DNA from: Enterobacter cloacae | GTDB lineage: Bacteria; Pseudomonadota; Gammaproteobacteria; Enterobacterales; Enterobacteriaceae | NCBI RefSeq assembly: GCF_011078175.1 | Contig: NZ_JAALCJ010000006.1 | Coordinates: 1-64,000 of the forward strand | Direction of reading: 5' to 3' | DNA: 64,000 bases | In this document: positions 11,067-19,752 of the stretch, piece by piece | Layout of the letters: each line of letters opens with the position of its first letter | Position numbering within the stretch: the first letter of the stretch is position 1 | Translations under genes and position numbers: made by a program | Notes under the pieces: generated by a model | What the model saw: the letters and a program-made list of their open reading frames with translations, nothing else | Told to the model about the DNA's origin: nothing | Database searches by the model: none

Positions 11067-11089
11067 CCCGGGCGCGGACAGCGCCCGGG
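11067..11089 (+). terminator. GC-rich hairpin between adhesin and secretion genes
   Basis: A 9-bp perfect stem (CCCGGGCGC / GCGCCCGGG) with a 5-nt loop lies 20 bases after the adhesin stop and 41 before the TolC-like start. No T-run follows, so it is not a classic intrinsic terminator. It could be a 3' RNA-stabilising structure or a partial attenuator separating adhesin from secretion-gene expression. Confidence 0.5.
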
Positions 11090-11129
11090 CATAAACAAAA
11101 AAGCAGTACTTTTTTATTAGGGACAAGAC

Positions 11130-12533
11130 ATGGGAAAGAAGATGCCTTACTGGTGGCTTTCGTGCTGCCTGATATCTGTGCCCGCTATCGCGGCAAACCC
11201 TGCGGCGATGATTAATACCGGACAATTACGCGAAACGCAGGAACTCCCCTCGTTAAACGGTCGCGTGGCGCCCGTTGCCGGCAAGGCTGCCCCCGGCACG
11301 CTTCAGCTGGCTGAAGCCGTTAACCGCGCCGTGACCTGGCACCCGGCCATCAGTGAAGCCGTCGGCAAACTCTATCAGCAGAGTGAAAACGTGGACGTCG
11401 CCAAATCGAAATATTACCCACAAATCAACGCTGGCATGGATAACGGCTATACCCACGACGGCGACGATAACGGCTTTACCCCCTCGCTGGTACTTTCCCT
11501 TTCGCAGATGCTCTATGACTTTGGCAAAGTCGCCAGCCAGGTGCGCGCTGAAAACGCGGGCGTCGCCCAGCAGCAGGCCAACGTGCTGGTAAGCATCGAC
11601 ACCATCGCCCACGATACCGCCATCGCCATGGTACAGGTGCAAACCTGGCAGCAGATGGTCGAGACGGCCAAAGAACAGCTGGATGCCCTGACCTCCATCG
11701 GCTCGCTGACGAAACAACGTAATGATGAAGGCGCCACGTCGCTCTCTGACGTGGTGCAGACCGACGCCCGTATCGAAGGGGCGCGCGCGCAGCTGATGCA
11801 GTATCAGGCCAGCCTCGACAGCTCGCGCGCTACGCTGATGAGCCTGCTGGGCTGGGACAGCCTGAACGCGGTCAGCAATGACTTTCCGCAAAGCCTGGCC
11901 CGCAGCTGCGACATCGCCGAGCCGGACGATCGTCTGGTGCCCTCGGTGTTAGCCGCCTGGGCGCAGGCCAACGTCGCGCAGGCTAACCTTGACTACGCCA
12001 ACGCGCAAATGACCCCGACCGTCTCGCTGGAGCCGGAGGTTCGCCACTATCTGAACGACCGCTACGCCGGCAACGAAACGCGGGACCGCACCCAGTACTC
12101 CGCGTGGGTAAAGGTGCAGATGCCGCTCTATCAGGGCGGCGGCCTCACCGCCCGGCGTAACGCCGCCGGACACGCGGTGGAATCCGCCCAGTCCACCATT
12201 CAGCGCACCCGTCTTGAGGTGCGGCAAAAGCTGCTGGAGGCGCGCAGCCAGGTGATGAGCCTGATGAGCACGCTTCAGATCCAGGGCCGTCAGGAAGCGC
12301 TCAGCGCCCGCACCCGCGAACTGTATCAGCAGCAGTATCTCGATCTCGGTTCCCGCCCGCTGCTCGACGTCCTTAACGCCGAGCAGGAGGTATATCAGGC
12401 GCGCTTTACCCAGCAGCAAACCGCCGGACAGCTGCATCAGCTTCAGCTGAATTGCCTCTACCAAACCGGGCGCCTGCGTCACGCGTTCGATCTTGAAAAC
12501 CGCACCATCCAGACCGTGGAGATCCAGCCATGA
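11130..12533 (+). CDS. TolC-family outer membrane protein of type I secretion system
   Basis: The protein has 467 residues. It begins with a signal peptide (basic MGKK, hydrophobic core, likely cleavage after AIAA near residue 23). Long helical segments follow, rich in Q, A and E, with the duplicated layout of outer membrane efflux proteins (TolC/LapE type); LAEAVNRAVTWHP near residue 60 is the usual start of the first repeat. It should form the outer membrane channel-tunnel for export of the adhesin. An AGGGAC site stands 8 bases before the ATG. It is the first of three genes with coupled or overlapping ends. It is assigned to this transporter rather than called housekeeping TolC because of its position directly after the adhesin. 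Confidence 0.92.
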   Translation: MGKKMPYWWLSCCLISVPAIAANPAAMINTGQLRETQELPSLNGRVAPVAGKAAPGTLQLAEAVNRAVTWHPAISEAVGKLYQQSENVDVAKSKYYPQINAGMDNGYTHDGDDNGFTPSLVLSLSQMLYDFGKVASQVRAENAGVAQQQANVLVSIDTIAHDTAIAMVQVQTWQQMVETAKEQLDALTSIGSLTKQRNDEGATSLSDVVQTDARIEGARAQLMQYQASLDSSRATLMSLLGWDSLNAVSNDFPQSLARSCDIAEPDDRLVPSVLAAWAQANVAQANLDYANAQMTPTVSLEPEVRHYLNDRYAGNETRDRTQYSAWVKVQMPLYQGGGLTARRNAAGHAVESAQSTIQRTRLEVRQKLLEARSQVMSLMSTLQIQGRQEALSARTRELYQQQYLDLGSRPLLDVLNAEQEVYQARFTQQQTAGQLHQLQLNCLYQTGRLRHAFDLENRTIQTVEIQP

Positions 12534-14722
12534 AGCAACGCGATATCCCGCAGGGTGAAAACATGACGGATGAGGCGCTGGAGCAGTGGGCGCAGGCGTT
12601 TGGCTACGTGGCGACGCGCTATCGCGTTGCCTGCTCGCCAGGCTCGCTCGTCGCGGGCGCGCCGTGGCTGAAAGGCAAACCGATGGTGCCCGCGCTTACC
12701 CAGCTCGCCCGTGAAGCCGGGCTGACTTTCCAGCTGCTGACGGCCGATCAGCAGTCCATCAACAGCTGGCGTCTGCCGGTGGTGGTGGAGCTGAACGACG
12801 GCAAAATCGGCGTCATCGACAATTTCGACGGTGAGGATACGCTGGAGGTCAGCTTTTTCGACGACAACACGCACACCAACCGCCTGTCGATGAACGCGAT
12901 GCTGCCCGCCATCCGCCACGTCATTGCCCTGCGTCCGCTGGCGGCGCTGAAGGACAGCCGCGTGGATGCCTATATCTCAAAATATCGCCCGGACTGGCTC
13001 TACCGGCTGGTGATGCGCGACCTGCGCCCTTACAGCTGGGTCATGTTGGCCGCGCTGTTTATCAACGTGCTCTCCCTTTCCGGCATCGTCTTTTCCATGC
13101 AGGTGTATGACCGGGTGATCCCCGCTCAGTCCTATCCGACGCTCTACGTGCTGACCATTGGGGTGCTGATCGCCACGCTGTTTGGCTTTGTGCTGCGCGT
13201 GGCGCGCGGACACATTATGGATCTGCTGGGTAAACGCTCGGATCTGCGCGTCTCGGATCGGGTATTTGGCCACGCGCTGCGGCTGCGCCACAGCGCCATT
13301 CCGCGATCCACCGGCAGCTTTATCTCCCAGCTGCGCGAGCTGGAGCAGATCCGCGAGATGGTCACCTCCTCTACCATTTCCACCATCGTCGATCTGCCGT
13401 TCTTTATCCTGTTTGTGATTGTGCTGGCGATCATCGCCCCGCAGCTGGCGTGGATCGCTCCGGTGGCGGCAGTGATCATGGTTCTGCCTGGCCTGCTGCT
13501 GCAAAAAAAGCTGGCGGAACTGGCGAAGCAGTCGGCGCATGAATCCACCCTGCGCAACGCGGTGCTGGTGGAGAGCGTGCAGGGGCTGGAGGACATTAAG
13601 CTGATGCAGGCGGAGAACCGCTTTTTGCAGCAGTGGAACAGCTATATCCAGATCACCGCCGAATCCGGCCTGCGCACCCGCGAGCTGACCCAGAACCTGA
13701 TCAGCTGGGGGATGACGATTCAGAGCCTGGTCTACGCCGGGGTGATCGTGGTGGGCGCACCGATGGTGATCGACGGCACCTTAACTACCGGTTCAGTGGT
13801 GGCCGCCTCGATGCTTGCCTCCCGAATGATCGCCCCAATGGCGACGCTGTGCGGCGTGCTGGCCCGCTGGCAGCAGGTTAAGGCGGCCAAAGAGGGGCTG
13901 GACAGTATTATGCAGCTGCCGACCGAGAATCAGCGCGAAGAGACGCCGATCCGCCAGGACGTGCTGCGCGGACATTACCTGTTCGAGCAGGCCCAGTTCC
14001 GCTATCACCCGGAAGATCCGCGCATGGCGCTGCGCATTAACCGTCTGGAGATCAAAGCGGGCGAGAAAGTGGCGATCCTCGGGCGCAACGGCGCGGGCAA
14101 GTCAACCCTGTTGCAGGCGATGGCGGGCGGGATGGATCTGGCGGGCGGTGAGCTACGGCTCGATAACCTCAGCCTGCCGCATCTGGACGTGGCTGACGTG
14201 CGGCGAAACGTCGGCTTTATGACCCAGAACGCCCGGCTGTTTTACGGCACCCTGCGCGAGAACATCACGCTCGGCATGCCGCGCGCCACCGATGAAGAGA
14301 TCGTCGAGGTGCTGGAGATGTGCGGCGCGGCCAGCTTCGTGCAGAAGCTGCCGAAGGGGCTGGATTACCCGATTATGGAGAACGGCGTCGGGCTTTCCGG
14401 CGGGCAGCGGCAGTCTATTCTGCTGGCCCGGATGCTGCTGCGCGACCCGAATATCGTGCTGATGGACGAACCGACCGCTTCCCTTGATGAGCATACCGAG
14501 CGCGAATTTATTCAACGTCTCGGGGCGTGGCTTGGCAACCGCACGCTGGTGGTTGCTACCCACCGCGTGCCGGTGCTGGAGCTGGTGGAGCGCGTGGTGG
14601 TGCTTAAAGATGGCATGCTGGTCATGGACGCGCCAAAAGCCCAGGCGCTGAACAACAGCCGTATGCAGCAACAGCAGCAGGCAACCGGACGGGAGTGGAA
14701 AAATGAAAATCAGTCAGCGTGA
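12530..14722 (+). CDS. Type I secretion ABC exporter (permease + ATPase)
   Basis: This 730-residue inner membrane half-transporter should work as a dimer powering adhesin export. Its order is an N-terminal C39-peptidase-like domain (about 1-130), a transmembrane domain (about 160-440), then the ATPase. The ATPase shows Walker A GRNGAGKST (near 520), signature LSGGQRQS (near 622), Walker B ILLARM...IVLMDEPTASLD and a downstream H-loop ATHR. The N-terminal domain has no recognisable catalytic Cys at the expected place, so it fits a C39-like domain that docks substrate without cleaving it, as in RTX/Lap exporters. ATG overlaps the TolC-family stop (ATGA), indicating translational coupling. A second ATG at 12563 is possible. 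Confidence 0.93.
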   Translation: MKQRDIPQGENMTDEALEQWAQAFGYVATRYRVACSPGSLVAGAPWLKGKPMVPALTQLAREAGLTFQLLTADQQSINSWRLPVVVELNDGKIGVIDNFDGEDTLEVSFFDDNTHTNRLSMNAMLPAIRHVIALRPLAALKDSRVDAYISKYRPDWLYRLVMRDLRPYSWVMLAALFINVLSLSGIVFSMQVYDRVIPAQSYPTLYVLTIGVLIATLFGFVLRVARGHIMDLLGKRSDLRVSDRVFGHALRLRHSAIPRSTGSFISQLRELEQIREMVTSSTISTIVDLPFFILFVIVLAIIAPQLAWIAPVAAVIMVLPGLLLQKKLAELAKQSAHESTLRNAVLVESVQGLEDIKLMQAENRFLQQWNSYIQITAESGLRTRELTQNLISWGMTIQSLVYAGVIVVGAPMVIDGTLTTGSVVAASMLASRMIAPMATLCGVLARWQQVKAAKEGLDSIMQLPTENQREETPIRQDVLRGHYLFEQAQFRYHPEDPRMALRINRLEIKAGEKVAILGRNGAGKSTLLQAMAGGMDLAGGELRLDNLSLPHLDVADVRRNVGFMTQNARLFYGTLRENITLGMPRATDEEIVEVLEMCGAASFVQKLPKGLDYPIMENGVGLSGGQRQSILLARMLLRDPNIVLMDEPTASLDEHTEREFIQRLGAWLGNRTLVVATHRVPVLELVERVVVLKDGMLVMDAPKAQALNNSRMQQQQQATGREWKNENQSA

Positions 14723-15902
14723 CGTTGCCGCAGTAGAAGATCTGGATAACGCCCTCGACTCCGAAAGCGGTTATACCGGCGCCCGGCGCATTGTGTTCTT
14801 TTCCCTGTTGATGTTTGTGGTGCTCGGCATCTGGGCGTGGTTCGGAGTGCTGGACGAAGTCTCAACCGGAACCGGGAAAGTAATCCCCAGCTCGCGCGAG
14901 CAGGTGTTGCAGTCGCTGGATGGGGGGATCCTCACCGAGCTAAACGTGCACGAAGGGGATCAGGTGCAGGCCGGACAGGTGCTGGCGCGGCTTGATCCTA
15001 CCCGCTCGGAATCCAACGTCGGCGAAAGCGCGGCGCGTTACCGCGCGTCGCTGGCCTCCAGCGCGCGTCTGTATGCCGAGGTGAACGATCTGCCGCTCAA
15101 ATTCCCGCCGTCACTGGCGAAATGGACCGACCTGACCGCCGCTGAAACGCGGCTCTACAACTCGCGCCGCGCCCAGCTGGAGGATACCCAGCGGGAGTTA
15201 CGCGCCGCATTAGATCTCGCGAACAAAGAGCTGGCGATCACCCAGAGGCTGGTGAAAACCGGGGCTGCCAGCCACGTGGAAGTGCTGCGCCTGCAACGGC
15301 AGAAAAGCGACCTGGAGCTGAAGCTCACCGACGTACGTTCCCAGTATTACGTGCAGGCCCGTGAAGCGCTGTCGAAGGCCAACGCCGAGGTGGATATGGT
15401 GTCAGCGATCCTGAAAGGCCGCGAGGATTCCGTTACCCGTCTGACGGTGAAGTCTCCGGTGCGCGGGATCGTGAAAAACATCAAAGTGACGACGATTGGC
15501 GGTGTGATCCCGCCCAACGGCGAGCTGATGGAAATTGTGCCGGTGGACGATCATCTGCTGATTGAAACCCGCCTCTCGCCGCGGGATATCGCCTTTATCC
15601 ATCCTAATCAGGAGGCGCTGGTGAAAATCACTGCCTACGATTACGCGATTTACGGTGGGCTGCACGGGGTGGTGGAGACCATTTCGCCGGACACCATTCA
15701 GGACGAAGCGAAGCCGGAGGTGTTCTATTACCGGGTGTTTATCCGCACCAGCCAGGATTATCTGGTGAATAAGGCGGGCAGGCACTTCTCAATTGTGCCG
15801 GGAATGATTGCGACGGTGGATATTAAGACCGGAGAGAAAACGGTGCTGGATTACCTGATCAAACCGTTTAACCGGGCGAAGGAGGCGCTGAGGGAGCGAT
15901 AG
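14703..15902 (+). CDS. HlyD-family periplasmic adaptor of type I secretion system
   Basis: The 399-residue protein has a short cytoplasmic N-terminus, one transmembrane helix (about residues 28-50), a biotinyl-lipoyl-like half-motif (GGILTELNVHEGDQVQAGQVLARLD), a long coiled coil (about 130-240) and a second half-motif beginning RLTVKSPVRGIVKNI. This is the membrane-fusion protein layout of the HlyD/LapC family. It should bridge the ABC exporter and the TolC-like channel. Its start lies 20 bases inside the exporter gene, so the three secretion genes form one tightly packed operon. The gene ends the adhesin locus; a REP element follows at once. Confidence 0.93.
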   Translation: MKISQRDVAAVEDLDNALDSESGYTGARRIVFFSLLMFVVLGIWAWFGVLDEVSTGTGKVIPSSREQVLQSLDGGILTELNVHEGDQVQAGQVLARLDPTRSESNVGESAARYRASLASSARLYAEVNDLPLKFPPSLAKWTDLTAAETRLYNSRRAQLEDTQRELRAALDLANKELAITQRLVKTGAASHVEVLRLQRQKSDLELKLTDVRSQYYVQAREALSKANAEVDMVSAILKGREDSVTRLTVKSPVRGIVKNIKVTTIGGVIPPNGELMEIVPVDDHLLIETRLSPRDIAFIHPNQEALVKITAYDYAIYGGLHGVVETISPDTIQDEAKPEVFYYRVFIRTSQDYLVNKAGRHFSIVPGMIATVDIKTGEKTVLDYLIKPFNRAKEALRER

Positions 15903-15907
15903 TCAAA

Positions 15908-15977
15908 CGCCGGGTGGCGGCTGCGCCTTACCCGGCCTACATTCTCGCAGGCCCGCGCAAGCGCAGCGCCGCCGGGC
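15908..15977. repeat. REP/BIME-type palindromic element
   Basis: Two REP-like palindromes stand in tandem: GCCGGGT...ACCCGGC (15909-15936), then GCCCG...CGGGC (15951-15977), right after the HlyD-family stop. The sequence and position are typical of enterobacterial BIMEs. The rest of the gap to 16152 shows no gene and should hold the higBA promoter. Confidence 0.8.
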
Positions 15978-16152
15978 ATTAATCCGCACGCAAGACGTGG
16001 AATCCGCCTCGAAGAATTAACCTTTAGTCATGAATCACACTTCCCTTCAGCCATGACCAGGGTAATATGGCTCGCAGACAAAACGCACTTGCGCACAGTG
16101 CAGGAGTGCATTACTATCCACTCAGCTTCAAGGACTGGAGCTTACCAGCATT

Positions 16153-16452
16153 ATGATTAATCATTTTCGGGATCAATGGCTTGAGGATTTTTTTCTCTAC
16201 GGGAGATCGAGCAATGTTATTCCTTTGAATCTGGAAACAGCGCTTGCAAGAAAGCTCGACATCCTCAATGCGGCCATGTCGCACCTGGATTTACGATCGC
16301 CACCGGGCAATATGTATGAAGCATTGCGTCCTCCGTTGAAGGGATATTCCTCTATCCGGGTAAACAGACACTACAGGCTTGTATTTCGCTGGTCAGAGGG
16401 AAAAGCAGACGATCTCTATCTCTCTCCACACAAGTACACGCAACACAAGTGA
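16153..16452 (+). CDS. higB: HigB/RelE-family toxin
   Basis: The 99-residue protein has the layout of HigB toxins (plasmid maintenance killer family): an N-terminal FRDQWLEDFF stretch, a central LDLRSPPGN-x-x-EAL, the segment PPLKGYSSIRVNRHYRLVFRW and a C-terminal PHKYTQHK. Members of this family are ribosome-dependent mRNA endonucleases; that activity is inferred here. The toxin gene comes first, as is usual for higBA, and ends 10 bases before the antitoxin start. The pair sits between the adhesin locus and a metabolic gene, with no mobile element visible. Confidence 0.88.
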   Translation: MINHFRDQWLEDFFLYGRSSNVIPLNLETALARKLDILNAAMSHLDLRSPPGNMYEALRPPLKGYSSIRVNRHYRLVFRWSEGKADDLYLSPHKYTQHK

Positions 16453-16462
16453 GGCATCACCT

Positions 16463-16828
16463 ATGACACTTCAACAGGCACTCCGCAAACCCACCACGCC
16501 GGGCGAGGTGTTGCAGTATGAGTATCTCGAACCGCTCAATCTGAAAATCAACGATCTGGCAGAGATGCTAAATGTACACCGCAATACCGTAAGCGCGTTG
16601 GTCAATAACAATCGCAAACTTACTGCCGATATGGCGATCAAACTGGCAAAAGCCCTTAATACCACTATTGAATTTTGGCTGAACTTACAGCTAAACGTTG
16701 ATATCTGGGAAGCGCAATCTAACTCCCGCACGCAGGAGGAGTTAAGCCGGATAAAAACCGTTGCGGAAGTCATGGCGAAGCGAAAATCCGGCAAGCCAGA
16801 CGTTACCCCGCACGGGAACAGCGCATAA
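16463..16828 (+). CDS. higA: HigA-family antitoxin, XRE-type HTH
   Basis: The protein has 121 residues when started at ATG 16463, 10 bases after the toxin stop; a longer frame from a TTG inside higB lacks a ribosome site and was not used. It starts with the HigA hallmark TPGEVLQYEYLEPL, followed by a Cro/C1-type helix-turn-helix (NDLAEMLNVHRNTVSALVNN) and the conserved ALNTTIEFWLNLQLNVDIWEA segment. It should neutralise HigB and repress the operon. The C-terminal tail (KSGKPDVTPHGNSA) looks unstructured. The stop codon lies inside a strong hairpin. Confidence 0.9.
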   Translation: MTLQQALRKPTTPGEVLQYEYLEPLNLKINDLAEMLNVHRNTVSALVNNNRKLTADMAIKLAKALNTTIEFWLNLQLNVDIWEAQSNSRTQEELSRIKTVAEVMAKRKSGKPDVTPHGNSA

Positions 16829-16848
16829 CGGCATCTGCCATTATGCGC
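16821..16848. terminator. Hairpin ending higBA, possibly bidirectional
   Basis: Perfect 8-bp arms (GCGCATAA / TTATGCGC) enclose an inner GGC...GCC stem. The left arm covers the higA stop codon. It lies between convergent higBA and the aminotransferase gene, so it may stop transcription from both sides; no clear T-run is seen. Confidence 0.6.
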
Positions 16849-16854
16849 ATCCTG

Positions 16855-18036
16855 TTACAGGGAAATTTTGAGGCGTCGTACCGCCTCTTTAAGCTGCTCA
16901 TCCGTTGGGGTCACGAATGACATACGCAGCGTGGTCTGGTCCGGTTCGTTGCAGTAGAAAAACTCACCCGGTACAAACACCACGCCGTTGCTCAACGTTT
17001 TTTCCAGCCAGCGGGTGGTGTTCATGCCGTTGTTCATTTTCGCCCACAGGAACATGCCGCCCTTCGGCTTGTGGAACGACATCACATCGCCCAGTTCGGC
17101 CTCCAGCTCAGTTGCGAACGTCTGGTATTTCTGGCGATAGGCTTCGCGGATCATCTTAATCTGCCCTGCCAGACGGCCGGTTTTCAGATACTCGTACGTC
17201 ATCAGCTGCGACAGCGTGCTGGTATGCAGATCGGTGGTTTGCTTGAGGTTCACCACCGCGCGCTTCAGCCACTCGGGGACCAGCACCCAGCCCACGCGGG
17301 TTCCCGGCGCGAGGATTTTAGAGAAGGTGGAGGTATACACCACGTTCTCTTCATTGCCGATATCTTTGGCATGGGCAATCAGCGGACGGAAAACGTCGTC
17401 GGTGTAGTTAATTTCGCTGTACGGGTCGTCTTCGATAATCACGAAATCATAGCGCTTCGAGAGTTCCACCAGCTGTTTACGGCGCGCTTCGGAAAGCGTC
17501 ACGCCGCCGGGGTTACCAAAGGTTGGCACGATATAAACCGCTTTGATGGCTTTTGTTGCCACCAGCGCTTCAAGTTCATCGACCTTCATGCCGTCGCCGT
17601 CGGTGCCGACGGATTCAAAATTCGCCTGCGCCAGACCAAAGACCTGCAACGCGGCGAGGTAGGTTGGACGCTCGACAACGACCGTATCGCCCGGGTTAAT
17701 TAATGCCCGCGCCAGCACGTCGAGAGACTGTTGTGAACCGGACGTCACCACCACATCATCAGCTTTACAGGCGATGCCGCGCCCCTCACAGATGCGTTGG
17801 ATCGCTTCGCGCAGCCCCGGCACGCCTTCCGTCAGGCCGTACTGGAACGCTTCGCCGAAATGCTGCGATAAGACGGCATCGGCGGCAATTTTAAGCCCTT
17901 CGTGATCGAACAGCTCGGGATTAGGAATACCCCCGCCCAGCGAAATCACGCCTGCCATTTTGCTATGTTTTAATAATTCACGAATGGCAGAGGATTGCAG
18001 ACCCTGCGCGCTGCTGGCGAGTTTGTTTGCAGACAT
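16855..18036 (-). CDS. PLP-dependent aminotransferase, fold type I (LysN/2-aminoadipate-like)
   Basis: This 393-residue cytoplasmic aminotransferase lacks the GntR DNA-binding domain found in MocR-type relatives. Motifs include ISLGGGIPNPELF near the N-terminus, YGLTEGVPGLREAI, the cofactor-contact VVTSGSQQSLDVLARALINPGD, FGNPGGVTLS, EDDPYSEINY and the Schiff-base lysine in TSTFSKILAPGTRVGW. This pattern fits the LysN/ARO8-like branch that transaminates 2-aminoadipate, aromatic or branched-chain amino acids; the actual substrate cannot be read. An AAGGTAAG site precedes the ATG. It lies 20 bases downstream of a LysR gene on the same strand and is probably cotranscribed with it. Confidence 0.88.
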   Translation of the reverse strand: MSANKLASSAQGLQSSAIRELLKHSKMAGVISLGGGIPNPELFDHEGLKIAADAVLSQHFGEAFQYGLTEGVPGLREAIQRICEGRGIACKADDVVVTSGSQQSLDVLARALINPGDTVVVERPTYLAALQVFGLAQANFESVGTDGDGMKVDELEALVATKAIKAVYIVPTFGNPGGVTLSEARRKQLVELSKRYDFVIIEDDPYSEINYTDDVFRPLIAHAKDIGNEENVVYTSTFSKILAPGTRVGWVLVPEWLKRAVVNLKQTTDLHTSTLSQLMTYEYLKTGRLAGQIKMIREAYRQKYQTFATELEAELGDVMSFHKPKGGMFLWAKMNNGMNTTRWLEKTLSNGVVFVPGEFFYCNEPDQTTLRMSFVTPTDEQLKEAVRRLKISL

Positions 18037-18056
18037 TTTTTGCTTACCTTCTTTTT

Positions 18057-18944
18057 TTATATTGTGCCCAATCTTAGCAGAATATGAGCAATAAATTCCG
18101 TTAGCTTAGGAAGCGGACGCAAATCCTGACGCCACAACAAATGCACCGGTCTGGGTGCGGGGGTGAACGGCTCCAGCACCCGTATCAGCCTGCCGCTCGC
18201 CAGCTCTTCCGCCACCAGCACTTCCGGTTGCAGCAGGAGTCCCGCCCCGGCTCGCGCCGCCATGCGTAAGCCGTAGCCGTCATTGCATCGTAAGACGGCA
18301 TCACGCTTCCAGCGCACCTCCCCTTCCACGCCCGGCAGCCGCCACTCGTTACGCGCGGTCCATACCGTGTGCGACAGGCACAGATGATCCACCAGATCGG
18401 CAGGCGACTGCGGCGTGCCGTATCGCGCCAGATAATCCGGCGCGGCGCAGATCACCATGTTGTAGGGGCACAGGTATTTCGCCACCAGATCCTCATGACG
18501 GATCTCACCGATGCGTATGGCCAGATCGACCCCTTCCTCTACCAGATCCACCATTCGGTTGGTGAGATCCAGTTCGATGCGCACTTCCGGGTAACGCTGC
18601 AAAAACGTGGCCGTCAGAGGCGCGATAACGCAGCCGCCAAACGAGGTGGGCGCCGTCACGCGCAGAGTGCCGGCGGGCGTGGCGCGCAGACGTTCAACCG
18701 CGTTTTCAGCAATCGAAACCTGCTCCAGCACGCGCCTGGCCTCTTCGAAATAAACGCGTCCGGCATCCGTCAGGCTCTGGCGACGGGTATTGCGCTCCAG
18801 CAGCCGCGTGCCGAGCTGCGATTCCAGCAGCGCGATATACTTCCCGACCATCACCGCCGACATCTCCAGCCGGGCAGCCGCGCCGGTAAAGCTGCCGCTT
18901 TCCACAACCGCAATGAACGTCTCCATGCCGCGAAGCTTATCCAT
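18057..18944 (-). CDS. LysR-family transcriptional regulator (CrgA/AaeR-like subgroup)
   Basis: The protein has 295 residues. An N-terminal winged HTH (MDKLRGMETFIAVVESGSFTGAAARL...) is followed by a LysR substrate-binding domain with RVTAPTSFGG and GVDLAIRIGE, typical of the subgroup that regulates nearby oxidoreductases. It is divergent from the SDR-fold gene at 19042 with a 97-bp gap, the usual arrangement for a LysR protein and its target. The aminotransferase follows on the same strand. The inducer is unknown. Confidence 0.9.
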   Translation of the reverse strand: MDKLRGMETFIAVVESGSFTGAAARLEMSAVMVGKYIALLESQLGTRLLERNTRRQSLTDAGRVYFEEARRVLEQVSIAENAVERLRATPAGTLRVTAPTSFGGCVIAPLTATFLQRYPEVRIELDLTNRMVDLVEEGVDLAIRIGEIRHEDLVAKYLCPYNMVICAAPDYLARYGTPQSPADLVDHLCLSHTVWTARNEWRLPGVEGEVRWKRDAVLRCNDGYGLRMAARAGAGLLLQPEVLVAEELASGRLIRVLEPFTPAPRPVHLLWRQDLRPLPKLTEFIAHILLRLGTI

Positions 18945-19041
18945 ATTCCGAACCTCTGGTTAGTAATCCTTTAACGTTAGCCCAGTTTATCTGACTTTTT
19001 ATTTATTAAAGAATGAAGGCTCACAACATAAGGAGTCGGCT

Positions 19042-19644
19042 ATGAAAATCGTCATTATTGGTGCCAGCGGTACGGTCGGTCGTGCAGTCACAGAAGAGCT
19101 GAGTCGTCGCCACGAGGTGATCCGCGTGGGTCGCACGCAGGGCGACCATCAGGTGGATATCACCTCACAGGCGAGCGTCCAGGCACTGTTTGAAAAAATC
19201 GGCCCGGTGGATGCAATCGTCTCCGCCAGCGGTGGGCTGCACTTCGGCCCGCTCGCGACCATGAAGGACAGCGACTTTAACCAGGGCTTGCAGGATAAGC
19301 TGCTGGGGCAGGTGCGCCTGGCGCTGACCGGACAGCACTACCTGAATGAAGGCGGCTCGATTACGCTGATAAGCGGCATTGTGGCGCACGAGCCTATTGC
19401 GCAGGGGGTGAATGCCACCACGGTCAATGCCGCGCTGGAAGGGTTTGTCCGCGCGGCAGCGTGTGAACTGCCGCGCGGGATCCGCATCAACCTGATCAGC
19501 CCAACGGTGCTGACGGAATCCGCCGAAGCGTATGACGGGTTCTTCCCTGGCTTTGAAAGCGTTCCCGCCGCGACCGTGGCGCAGGCCTACCGCCGCAGCG
19601 TGGAAGGGGTGCAGAGCGGGCGGGTGTTTAAGGTAGGTTACTGA
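19042..19644 (+). CDS. Short SDR-fold protein with altered active site
   Basis: The 200-residue protein has a Rossmann nucleotide-binding start (MKIVIIGASGTVGRAV) and SDR-like segments SASGGLHFGPL, ITLISGIV and INLISPTVLTES. Where a classical SDR has YxxxK, this protein reads ATTVN just before AALEGF, so both the catalytic Tyr and Lys appear replaced. The protein is also shorter than usual SDRs (about 250). It may bind NAD(P) without standard dehydrogenase chemistry. AAGGAG lies 8 bases before ATG. It is divergent from a LysR gene and likely controlled by it. The stop overlaps the end of a gene remnant on the other strand. Confidence 0.85.
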   Translation: MKIVIIGASGTVGRAVTEELSRRHEVIRVGRTQGDHQVDITSQASVQALFEKIGPVDAIVSASGGLHFGPLATMKDSDFNQGLQDKLLGQVRLALTGQHYLNEGGSITLISGIVAHEPIAQGVNATTVNAALEGFVRAAACELPRGIRINLISPTVLTESAEAYDGFFPGFESVPAATVAQAYRRSVEGVQSGRVFKVGY

Positions 19645-19752
19645 GCCTTACGGGCGGCGATCAGCACCCGCATCGGGCGCTGTGCTTCTTCGGCCAGCGC
19701 GGGCCAGGCCTCAAGCAGGCCTCGCCCGTTGACAACGTATCCGTCTGATAAA
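19638..19752 (-). pseudogene. Possible 3' remnant of a methyltransferase-like gene
   Basis: On the minus strand an open stretch of about 37 codons ends in TAA at 19638-19640, tail to tail with the SDR gene. It reads SDGYVVNGRGLL, then a run ending RVLIAARKAQ. Such an end resembles the C-terminus of small SAM-dependent methyltransferases, but this is recalled and unchecked. There is no start codon or methyltransferase core: upstream the frame runs into the transketolase gene. The likely reading is a gene truncated when the transketolase operon arrived. Pure chance is possible. Confidence 0.35.
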
